Positions 1-26,738 of a stretch of 64,000 nt of DNA are shown here, piece after piece. Within the stretch, counting starts at the first letter, position 1, and each line of letters opens with the position of its first letter. A program made the translations under genes and the position numbers. A model generated the notes under the pieces. The model made no database searches and was not told the origin of the DNA. It saw nothing but the letters and a program-made list of their open reading frames with translations. This stretch comes from Lamellibrachia columna (taxonomy: Eukaryota; Annelida; Polychaeta; Sabellida; Siboglinidae): the NCBI GenBank assembly GCA_963662155.1, contig OY759274.1, positions 17,796,416 to 17,860,415 of the forward strand, written 5' to 3'.

Positions 1-578
1 CCAAGGAACACACCACAAATTATGCGATTCTTTTACGAGGTTGTTGTTACAAATACTTTTGTAAATTGCCTAACTGGACAAATAATAAAATTCACACAGA
101 ATCATCAGAATGTGACTGTTTCTGGAGGAAACAGGCTTGCCGCCCAGTTAGAAAGGAACTGCTCTTAAATTTTTAAGAAAGTGTGCTGAAATATTCATCA
201 CAACTCTTCATACAAGACTGTACTGAAAAAAGTAGTAGATCATGTTAACTATTTAGGTTCTGTTCCATACAAAATTACTAGTGGTTCTTCAAATTGTTTA
301 CCAATGACACCATGTCGAAAATGAATGACAGCTTTCATTAAGTGCAAATTATTTACTCAAAAACAGCATTCTTAGCAATTGCTTGCATCAAGTCTATAGA
401 ATATTGTTGGTTGTTTTATTTTTTAATATATCCACATCTTATGGAAACATATGCTTTGATATCTTGTAGTGGTACTGTCAGCAAGTGGATAATTTGGAAT
501 TAATGATGAACAACGTTGTCACCAACAACCAACAACAACTACAAGTATGGGTACACATTCCCTATTCTGTACACTCAC

Positions 579-9027
<8,449 letters not shown>

Positions 9028-10500
9028 GAAAGATCTAGTGCAAACTGACTGAGCACAGAATGCGTGCTCCTTGGTCAAAACTTCACTTCACTATGCTGGC
9101 AAGTTTCACTTCACTGAGCAAGCACCATTACATAGAGTAGAGTCACCAAAGGTATGTGTATGCCAAGCCTTTCATAGACGTCTTATCTGTGATCTACATT
9201 GAAATGTGAATGAATGAATTTGGGCTCGGGGCACAATATTCTGCGCAGTTATAGAGGTACCCAGCCATTATAATACAGGAAACATGATGCTATAACCACG
9301 TAGATTTACATGGGAAAACTACCAAAGAATGAAAGCAGGAAAACATAATATCAATAGGTGAATTGATGAGTAATTTGTGCAACTACGAGTTCCAGCTAAT
9401 TACATATATTAATAAACTGCATTTAAAATTGGAAACTGTGGTAATTAAGAAACTATTTAAACTTGCCAGGTTTAAATGCTGTGGGAATGAAGCGGTGACA
9501 ATCACTCGATCTGGCGTGACGTCAAGACGATTTTAGATAGATTTAGATTTTTAGATAGTTTGGCTGATGTGCAGCTTTGTGGAAGACTGATAGTCTTGCA
9601 ACTTTCCTTCTTTTCTGAAGGGTTTGCCAGTTTACACATTGGTAAAAACGTCTAAATAACATTGAGATCAGCCACCCCCCTTCCCCCTGGTCTACTCCCC
9701 CCAGGTCTACTAACCTGATCACAAAACCATGGACAATATTTAGCCTGTAGGTGCTGCATAAATGCGGTACTCTATTTATCTTGCTCCCAAGCTATTCGCA
9801 GATGGCACATGATCCCAGGAAGAAACACGGAAATAAAAAAATATGATGAAGACGCCAGTATAAAACATTCAAGATCAGTGCTGCATCAGCCCTAGAATGG
9901 GCTGTTTGGAGTAAACCAATCAAGACTTTTTGCAACACTGGATTCTTTGATCATGGAATACAAGACGGGAAGTTCTGCATTGGATTTCCATTTGATTTGA
10001 CATTGCTGGTATGGGTCATGTACTGCTGATGGATATTTTGGTGTGACAAGGGTACAATTAACAATTTGAAATGAAAATTAAGCCAGTAAGGTTTGAGGTA
10101 AATTTTCAAAAACAAGCAAATTTGCATTTATAGGACGTTCTACTTGAAACCTCTGTAACATTTATTATAGATTCTACCCGAAATTTCACATTTATTACAG
10201 ATTGTACCAGAAACCTAATGTGACATTTATTGCAGTCTGCCTGAAATATTTACTGTCACATTTATTGTAGATTCTACCTAAAACTTCTGTGACATTTATT
10301 ACAGACTTTCCTTGAAATTTACTGTGCAATTTATTACATATTCTAACTGAAACTTTTTCTGACATTCATTACAGATTCTACCTGAAACAATGTGAGTTAT
10401 TACAGATTCTACCTGAAACTTAATGTCACTGTTATTACTGATTTTATTCTACCTGTAACTTATGTAGCTACAAATCCACATTACCTTTCAGGTTCTATGT
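9028..10500. other. Intergenic stretch upstream of the receptor gene, no gene seen
   Basis: Apart from the CRE palindrome, I see only AT-rich sequence. From about 10140 to 10430 the phrase ACATTTATTACAGATTCTACC recurs loosely about six times at roughly 50-60 bp intervals, a degraded minisatellite. Confidence 0.6.
9517..9524. promoter_or_regulatory. CRE palindrome TGACGTCA upstream of the receptor gene
   Basis: A perfect TGACGTCA palindrome lies about 490 bp upstream of the outermost predicted start (9027) of the LRP-like gene. This is the consensus for CREB/ATF bZIP factors. I see no TATA box between 9028 and 9300. One match may be chance. Confidence 0.3.
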
Positions 10501-10527
10501 GTAGTTCTATTTGGGGCAGAGTAGCAC

Positions 10528-11072
10528 AAGATTCCACCTGCAGGCCTGTGTGTTCACACCATGTACAAGACACCACCCGTGGGGCACAGTAGCACAAGAT
10601 TCCACCTGCAGGCTTGTGTGTTCACACCATGTACAAGATACCACCCGTGGGGCACAGTAGCACAAGATTCCACCTGCAGGCCTGTGTGTTCACACCACGT
10701 ACAAGACACCACCCGTGGGGCACAGTAGCACAAGATTCCACCTGCAGGCTTGTGTGTTCACACCACGTACAAGACACCACCCGTGGGGCAAAGTAGCACA
10801 AGATTCCACCTGCAGGCCTGTGTGTTCACACCACATACAAGATACCACCCGTGGGGCACAGTAGCACAAGATTCCACCTGCAGGCCTGTGTGTTCACACC
10901 ATGTACAAGATACCACCCGTGGGGCACAGTAGCACAAGATTCCACCTGCAGGCCTGTGTGTTCACACCATGTACAAGATACCACCCGAGGGCACAGTAGC
11001 ACAAGATTCCACCTGCAGGCCTGTGTGTTCACACCACTTACAAGACACCACCCGTGGGGCACAGTAGCACAA
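10528..11072. repeat. 68-bp minisatellite, about 8 units
   Basis: Units run GATTCCACCTGCAGG, GTGTGTTCACACCA, TACAAGACACCACCCG, TGGGGCACAGTAGCACAA. The last words are identical to the head of the adjoining SINE at 11055, so each unit carries that head. Open frames of 60-87 codons in several frames are stop-free repeat, not genes. Confidence 0.92.
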
Positions 11073-11345
11073 TGGTCGGAATGTTAGACTCTCGGACGAG
11101 AGGATTGGGGTTTGAGTCCACTTGCTGCTGTATAAAAATTTGGGGATTCTGCTTTGCCTCAGCTGTAGAAATGAGTGGAATGGTGGACATGTGAATGAAT
11201 AGTCTTTGTGCAGTAATTGCAGCATGGCTGAATGCTTCCAGTTCCTAGAAAAGTCAAGTTGATGCCAGGGGTGAAGTGTAGTGTTTTGAGCAGTCCAATG
11301 GACTGTTTACTAAACTATATAAAAACTTTTACTTTTACCCATTGC
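11055..11345 (+). mobile_element. tRNA-derived SINE
   Basis: The head looks like a tRNA with Pol III promoter boxes: TAGCACAATGGTCGG matches an A box and GGGTTTGAGTCC, about 40 bp further on, matches a B box. A body of about 200 bp follows, ending in an AT-rich tail (CTATATAAAAACTTTTACTT). I do not recognise the family. The 5' end merges into the 68-bp minisatellite, so target-site duplications cannot be read directly. Confidence 0.6.
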
Positions 11346-12170
11346 ACGGTGTGAGAACCTATCACTTAATTAACATAAATTATATCATCTGTGACCTGTC
11401 TAAGTAGTTTCATTATCCTTGGGTCTGCTGTCACAACATTACACACACACACATCACTACACAAAGGCGAATGCCCTTAAGCTTGATAACGTAGGTAATT
11501 AGTCAGCAGTAGTAATGTGCATTCCAAACCAATCTGTGTATGATATGTATGTGAGTCTTTGGTCACCCCAAAGTGCTGCCACCCGGTGTGTATAAGGTGA
11601 ATGCTACCCACCAGTGGTGCCATCTATGTATTACATATATTGACAGATGTGTACAAACTCCCACCAGTGGCGCCACTAACCATTTCACCACTGCAACAAC
11701 TAATGAGCAGATTCTGTACATCTTTATTTCATTTAGTGAACCCCCCTAATGTTGTCAAGAAATCTCTCAGTTTCAATTACATACACACTTACATTCATAT
11801 TGAAAATGTGTTTAGAAACACGATGTTCGGTTTTTAAACTATGTTGCGTTACTCAATTGCCTGTTGCTATGATGTTGCCCAACCAACTATTTCTTTATAC
11901 CAGGCCGCACCTGTTCATTTTAAATTTATAATCAAGTTGAGGCGGTAGTGATATGTTGAGTGGTGCCACTGTGGTGAGTGTGTAGTGTGTATGTTAGTTA
12001 GTCATCACCAGCAGCACTGCCACCTAGTGTGTATAAGGCAAACTGCTGTAAAAATAGACTATCACATTGGAATAAATCATAATGGACGTATCTCCACAGT
12101 ACTCTATGTTGTAGTATGTTGTGACTCTTGGAAAGGCACTTGTACACCCAATACGTGTACAGACTTATTC
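11346..12170. other. Intergenic DNA left of the tandem array, no gene seen
   Basis: No convincing exon. Short phrases recur (GTGTGTATAAGG with TGCCACC near 11575 and 12015; ACCAGTGG near 11610 and 11665), suggesting an old degraded repeat. The sequence ACAGACTTATTC just before 12171 marks the left flank of the first tandem unit. Confidence 0.55.
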
Positions 12171-12174
12171 CAGT

Positions 12175-12490
12175 GTATTCAGTAAAATCACATGTACACC
12201 AATGTTCAGAAAATTCAGTCGGTGTGTTACAACACTTTATTAATTGTCAACAGCAAACAGGCGTCAGGGTTGTCAGGCTTCATACCAGTCCATACACATC
12301 GTACACAGCCGAGGGGGTGCGGCATGATGTGGGAGGTGGGTCTTAAAAATTGGAGGCTGAAAAGTGGTGGGAGGTTTGTCCCAAGACAGGAGGTTGAGGC
12401 TCCTGTCACTCACCTCACAACAACAACAATTGACAGCTGCTCAAATCATCAACCCAACGAAATGTTCCACAAAACAATAACATGAAATGA
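12175..12490 (-). mobile_element. LTR-like element at the left end of unit 1
   Basis: Read on the minus strand it has AATAAAGTGTTGTAACA (polyadenylation-type signal) followed about 30 bp later by ATTGGTGTACATG, which resembles an LTR end plus primer-binding site. A diverged relative lies at 57130-57370. No internal retroviral genes adjoin it, so it would be a solo LTR. Family and borders are unknown. Confidence 0.4.
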
Positions 12491-12529
12491 CAGGAAACTA
12501 TTTTTGGTAAAATTATTTAGTTTTGATAT

Positions 12530-12870
12530 CCAAAAATGTGTCAGTGGTGTTGTGTCTATGGGTGTCCAGTGACACTGTCTCAGCATTGTGTCAGTGGTGT
12601 TGTGTCTACATAGATATCCAGTGACACTGTCTCAGCATTGTGTCAGTGGTGTTTTGTCTAAATAGATATCCAGTGACACTGTCTCAGCATTGTGTCAATG
12701 GTGTTGTGTCTACATAGATATCCAGTGACACTGTCTCAGCAGTGTGTCAATGGTGTTGTGTCTCAGCAGTGTGTCAGTGGTGTTGTGTCTCAGCAGTGTG
12801 TCAGTGGTGTTGTGTCTCAGCAGTGTGTCAGTGGTGTTGTGTCTCAGCAATGTGTGTCCGTGCTGCTGAG
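12530..12870. repeat. ~51-bp and 27-bp minisatellite, unit 1
   Basis: Four longer units (TAGATATCCAGTGACACTG, TCTCAGCATTGTGTCAGTGG) pass into 27-bp units (CAGCAGTGTGTCAGTGGTG) that are the longer unit with its middle lost. Confidence 0.88.
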
Positions 12871-13169
12871 TCTAAGTATGTGATGTGGGCGATGAAAATC
12901 TGGAAAAAAAATTAAAACCAAAAAATTAATGCTTAAACATAACACATATACACTATTGATTACAATCAATGTTTCCTAACCATAAACAAACATAATATTA
13001 ATACCATATTTAGCTACAGTATGTTTGTACATACACGCATGCACACATACACATGAACACCCACACCTACACACACCTACACGCACACACATGCACACAC
13101 ATGCACACACACGCACATGCACACGCACATGCACACATACACATGAACACCCACACCTACACACACCTA

Positions 13170-14035
13170 CACGAAGAGGAAGAATGAGAAGAAGAATGGG
13201 AGGAAGAGGAAGAATGGGAGGCAGGGAGAATGGGAGGAAGAGGCAGAATGAGAGGCAGGGAGAATGGGAGGAAGAGGAAGAATGTTAGAAAGAATGGGAG
13301 GCAGGAAGAATGAGAAGAAGAATGGGAGGAAGAGGAAGAATGGGAGGAAGAGGCAGAATGAGAGGCAGGGAGAATGGGAGGAAGAGGAAGAATGTTAGAA
13401 AGAATGGGAGGCAGGAAGAATGAGAAGAAGAATGGGAGGAAGAGGAAGAATGGGAGGCAGGGAGAATGGGAGGAAGAGGCAGAATGAGATGCAGGGAGAA
13501 TGGGAGGAAGAGGAAGAATGTTAGAAAGAATGGGAGGGAGGAAGAATGGGAAGAGGAAGAATGGGAGGCAGGAATAATGGGAAGTAGAATGGGAGGAAGA
13601 GGAAGAATGGGAGGCAGGGAGAATGGGTGGAAGAGGAAGAATGGGAGGCAGGGAGAATGGGAGGAAGAGGCAGAATGAGAGGCAGGGAGAATGGGAGGAA
13701 GAGGAAGAATGTTAGAAAGAATGGGAGGCAGGAATAATGGAAGGAAGAGGCAGGGTGAATGGGAGGAAGAGTGGGAATGTGAGGAAGAGGAAGAATGGGA
13801 GGCAGGAAGAATGGGAAGAAGACGAATAATGGGAGGAAGAGGAAGAATGGGAGGCAGAGAGAATGGGAATAAGAGGAAGAATGGGAGGAAGAGGAAGAAT
13901 GGGAAGAAGAATGGGAGGAAGAATGGGGGGCAGGAAGAATGAGAGGCAGGGAGAATGGGTGGAAGAGGGAGAATAGGAAGCAGGGAAAATGGGATACAGG
14001 GAGGAAGAGGAAGAATGGTAGGAAGAGTAGCAAGG
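13170..14035. repeat. Polypurine minisatellite (GAATGGGAGGAAGAGGAA), unit 1
   Basis: About 865 bp of nearly pure purine on the plus strand, built from GAATGGGAGGAAGAGGAA and GAATGGGAGGCAGG words. It lies just downstream of the PH/Btk gene's poly(A) signal. A 170-codon minus frame is a serine/leucine/proline-rich artefact. Confidence 0.93.
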
Positions 14036-14174
14036 AAGGATGTAAAGAAGGGTGAATTTATATCATGTTATTATTAATTTTTATTATTATATATAATTTA
14101 TTTTATTACATATTAGTATTTATGGTAGGACTATTTTTTTTCATGGACTACATTTTGGAATAATTATTGTTTGT

Positions 14175-14276
14175 GTGATTTTTAATGTAATTTTAAGTTA
14201 TAACTTCCATGTTTGTAAAGCGCCAGAGAGCAATCTCAATTGACCGGGATCTACACAGATACTTTTATTATTATTA

Positions 14277-14282
<6 letters not shown>
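14175..14282 (+). mobile_element. Short retroelement-like 3' tail abutting exon 4, unit 1
   Basis: The plus strand reads TGTTTGTAAAGCGCCAGAG, then ACTTTTATTATTATTATC. A TGTAAAGCGCC word followed by a (TTA)n tail is common at the 3' ends of invertebrate retroposons. It ends at the coding sequence of exon 4 and on the minus strand supplies AATAATAATAATAAAAG. The AT-rich 14040-14175 may be more of the same insert. Element identity is inference; equivalents lie at 29965-30070 and 45350-45456. Confidence 0.4.
14264..14269 (-). terminator. Polyadenylation signal AATAAA, unit 1
   Basis: AATAAA on the minus strand within TGATAATAATAATAAAAG, beginning 8 bp after the TGA stop of exon 4. It is unusually close to the stop codon and probably comes from the tail of an inserted retroelement. 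Confidence 0.45.
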
Positions 14283-23423
<9,141 letters not shown>

Positions 23424-23461
23424 CCAGCAAAGAATGGCGGCCAACAGAGAACGACTGACTG

Positions 23462-23469
23462 CTTTATAC
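23462..23469 (-). promoter_or_regulatory. TATA box of the PH/Btk-motif gene, unit 1
   Basis: Minus strand GTATAAAG, followed about 30 bp later by CCATTCT (initiator-like, A at about 23435). Then come ATG at 23423 and a splice donor CAG/GTTAG at 23401. The same arrangement is intact in all three units, which supports a real promoter. Confidence 0.5.
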
Positions 23470-23909
23470 AAATTCTAGATCATTATCACTGAGCCAGTAT
23501 TTATTCAGGTAACGCCCTTAGGTGAAAGTCTGACACTGGGACTTACCAGCCTGCCAGAAATAGTTCAATTGATCACCATTCATGCATGCAATGCCATGTA
23601 TACATGTTGCGCTTAATTTATTTAGTCATGAAAGAAAGATGGTGTACAGGAATCCTGCTTCACAAGGAAGCAGGATATGTTCCTTTGGTTGTTTTTTGAC
23701 AGTTGATTGATTGGATGTAGTCACATGGGTTCATATTGTGGATGAGCAGCAGAAACAGGGAAATACCTAGGCATGCTGAAGAGCATATCGAGTCAGTGAC
23801 AGTGTGGTCAGAGTGAAAGGTCCTTCTCAGTTACATTTTTTCGCTTGTCTCGATTTATAATTATTTCATGAAAAACAAGGTCATTTGTCGGATGGTCAAA
23901 AATTGGTCT

Positions 23910-24580
23910 CTTAAAGGTCCCTCCTCAATTCTGTTAAAGGTCCCTCCTCAACTCTCTTAAAGGTCCCTCCTCAATTCTCTTAAAGGTTCCTCCTCAACTC
24001 TCTTAAAGGTTCCTCCTCAACTCTCTTAAAGGTTCCTCCTCAACTCTCTTAAAGGTTCCTCTTCAACTCTCTTAAAGGTTCCTCCTCAATTCTCTTAAAG
24101 GTCCCTCCTCAATTCTCTTAAAGGTTCCTCCTCAACTCTCTTAAAGGTTCCTCTTCAACTCTCTTAAAGGTTCCTCCTCTACTCTCTTGGAGGTTCATCC
24201 TCAACTCTCTTAAAGGTTCCGCCTCAACTCTCTTAAAGGTTCCTCCTCAATTATCTTAAAAGTTCCTCCTCAACTCTTTTAAAGGTTCCTCCTCAACTCT
24301 CTTAAAGGTTCCTCTTCAATTCTCTTAAAGATCCCTCCCCAACTCTCTTAAAGGTCCTTCCTCAACTCTCTTAAAGGTTCTTGTTCAATTCTCTTAAAGG
24401 TCCCTCCTCAACTCTCTTAAAGGTCCTTCCTCAACTCTCTTAGAGGTTCCTCCTCAACTTTCTTAGAGGTTTCTCCTCAACTCTCTTAAAGGTCCCTCCT
24501 CAACTCTCTTAAAGGTCCCTCCTCAACTCTCTTAAAGGTCCTTCCTCAACTGTTTTAAAGGTTCCTCCTCAATTAGATTT
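23910..24580. repeat. 21-bp minisatellite upstream of the promoter, unit 1 (~31 units)
   Basis: Units of CTCTTAAAGGTTCCTCCTCAA. The array begins about 440 bp upstream of the TATA box. On the minus strand each unit holds GAGGAACC. No long open frame. Confidence 0.95.
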
Positions 24581-25077
24581 TTTTTGCCAGTCTCATTTCA
24601 AATTCATTTTCAAAACATTCCTAGTATCCACTGCAACATGCTAGCTCGTTTGTGCAACTTTTGTATGTAATTTTGGTGAAATCATCAGACCAACCATTTG
24701 TTTGGTCAAATACAACATGAAAATAAAAACACTGAAAACTCACAAATTTCGCCCTTAGTGAAATTTTTTAACTTTGTCATGTGATCGGCGAGAGGATGGA
24801 AGTCACATCCGATCAACTCTTTCGATGACTTGAACAAAAATAGGCATTTTGTTATTAATTAAATTGACTGCGGATGTTATATAAACTATTCACACACTAC
24901 GTTTTACGTTTGGATATCAACAAACAAGTACAGGTGAATTCTTAAACAGCGCTGTATCCAGTCCTTGGGATCACTGAAAGCACTTTACACTTCACCCTCC
25001 GCCAGCACACCTGGTCCTTCCAACGCCAACTCGACTTCTCTGGCACACTCTGTCACAGAACAAGGGTGCTCTGTTTC

Positions 25078-25490
25078 GCTGAACTCTGACATGGTTCAAT
25101 GGGGAGGTCAGTGGTAACAATCACTGAACTTTGACATGGTTCAATGGGGTCAGTGGTTACAATCACTGAACCTTGACATGGTTCAATGGGGGTCAGTGGT
25201 TACAATCACTGAACTTTGACATGGTTCAATGGTTACAATCACTGAACCTTGACATGGTTCAGTGGGGTTAGTGGTTACAATCGCTGAACCTTGACATGGT
25301 TCAATGGGGGTCAGTGGTTACAATCACTGAACTTTGACATGGTTCAATGGGGGTCAGTGGTTACAATCACTGAACCTTGACATGGTTCAATGGGGGTCAG
25401 TGGTTACAATTACTGAACTTTGACATGGTTCAATGGGGGTCAGTGGTTACAATCACTGAACTTTGACATGATTCTATGGGGGTTAGTGGA
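25078..25490. repeat. 43-bp minisatellite, unit 1 (~9 units)
   Basis: Units contain CACTGAACTTTGACATGG and TTCAATGGGGGTCAGTGG. Present in units 1 and 3 only; deleted in unit 2. Confidence 0.93.
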
Positions 25491-25562
25491 TACAATCCCA
25501 TTTCTTCCCAAGTGAATTATGTACTGTCAGTATTTATTCAACAGAACTATTTATGAAAATAC

Positions 25563-25727
25563 ATTGGCCACAGCTGGGTGGCCAGACCGAGTGGTGTGTA
25601 CAAGGAGTTGGCCACGGCTGCGTGGCCAGACAGAGTGGTGCGTACAAGGAGTTGGCCACAGCTGGGTGGCCAGACTGAGTGTTGCGTATAAGACTGATTG
25701 GTGCATACAAGGAGTTGGCCATGGCTG
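25563..25727. repeat. 44-bp GC-rich minisatellite remnant left of the LINE, unit 1
   Basis: Three to four units containing GAGTTGGCCACGGCTG and CGTGGCCAGAC. The LINE begins directly after GTTGGCCATGGCTG. The same array is far longer in unit 3. Confidence 0.9.
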
Positions 25728-26148
25728 AATTAGGACTGACAGGATATGTAATGTTTAGGAAAGATCGAATAGGAAGAAGGGGCGGGGGAGTTATTTTATA
25801 TATTAAAGAATCTATTTAGGCTTATGAAATAAAACTAGAAAGGGAAGCAGATTGCGATGAAGCTGTTTGGTGCAAAATTGTTTCAGGAAATTCAAAATTA
25901 ACTATTGGATTAGTTTACCGAAGTCCAAACATAAACGAAGAGGACAACACAAAAATAAAAACGCTATAAAGGAAGTTAGTAAAGAGGAATGTATCATAAT
26001 GGGAGATTTTAACCATGGACACATATAATGGAATTCTCTAGAGAGCACAGGGATTGAGGACCAACAATTTCTATTTTTAATCCAGGATAGCTTTCTTACT
26101 CAGCACGTACTAGAACCAACCAGGGGAGAAAATGTATTAGATATAGTT

Positions 26149-26700
26149 TTGTCATCACAAAAAGAATTAGTGGACAATGTAAAAATATTTGAACCATTGG
26201 GTAATAGTGACCATAATCAAATACATTTTGACATCAATGTAAAATCAGAAAGTAAAAATAAGAAAACGTACAAGAGAAACTTCCACAAAGGTAACTACAA
26301 AGATATGAGAAAATACTTAGCAAAGCTAGATTGGAATAACATGCTGATGAATAAGACCGCAATTGAATGTTGGAATATTCTAAAATATGAAATTGAGAGT
26401 ATCATCGATAAATTTGTTCCCTTCCAAAAACAAGGAAAACGGTGTAGAAAGAAACACTTGTCAAAAGAGGCTATTAGAAAAATAATGCTAAAACAAACTA
26501 TGTGGAGGGTTTATAGGCGTACCAGAAAGGACGAAGACTATGCAAAATACAAAGAGGCACTTAATGCAGCTACAACTGAAATCAGACAATCTAAAAGAAG
26601 CTATGAGCAAAAACTAGCATGTAACATAAAAAATGACAGCAAGAGTTTTATGCATATGTCAGGAGTAAACAAAACGTACAAGACAAGGTTGGACCTCTAG
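26149..26700 (+). pseudogene. LINE ORF2, C-terminal endonuclease and linker part (frameshifted), unit 1
   Basis: An open stretch of 183 codons. The C-terminal endonuclease signature is GNSDHNQIHFDIN; a basic linker (KRCRKKHLSKEAIRK, MWRVYRRTRKDEDYAKYK) typical of CR1-type ORF2 follows. The frame ends at TAG (26698) after the shift near 26647. The upstream endonuclease parts are broken by stops and the extreme N-terminus is missing. Confidence 0.82.
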
Positions 26701-26738
26701 AAGACAGTGCTGGAAATATAATATCACAGGGGTTTTTA

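Noticed and set aside
1..171. Two plus-strand frames open from the window edge (ending QLERNCS-stop and KELLLNF-stop)
   Set aside because: No recognised domain, two frames open in parallel, opposite strand to the receptor gene; too little to call a gene or transposon piece.
11055..11130. A functional tRNA gene
   Set aside because: A and B box matches are present, but the anticodon arm and acceptor stem do not pair convincingly and a SINE body and AT-rich tail follow.
12171..12171. LINE-LINE recombination as the origin of the tandem array
   Set aside because: No LINE sequence is present at the left border of unit 1 or the right border of unit 3, so simple exchange between two flanking LINEs does not fit.
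13521..14033. 170-codon minus-strand frame rich in S, F, L and P
   Set aside because: It is the pyrimidine strand of a polypurine minisatellite, with no domain and frame-dependent on array length.
9028..14276. SH3, SH2 or kinase exons downstream of the unit 1 PH/Btk gene
   Set aside because: I looked on the minus strand for ALYDY-, FLVRES- or HRDLAARN-like exons and saw none before the receptor gene begins.
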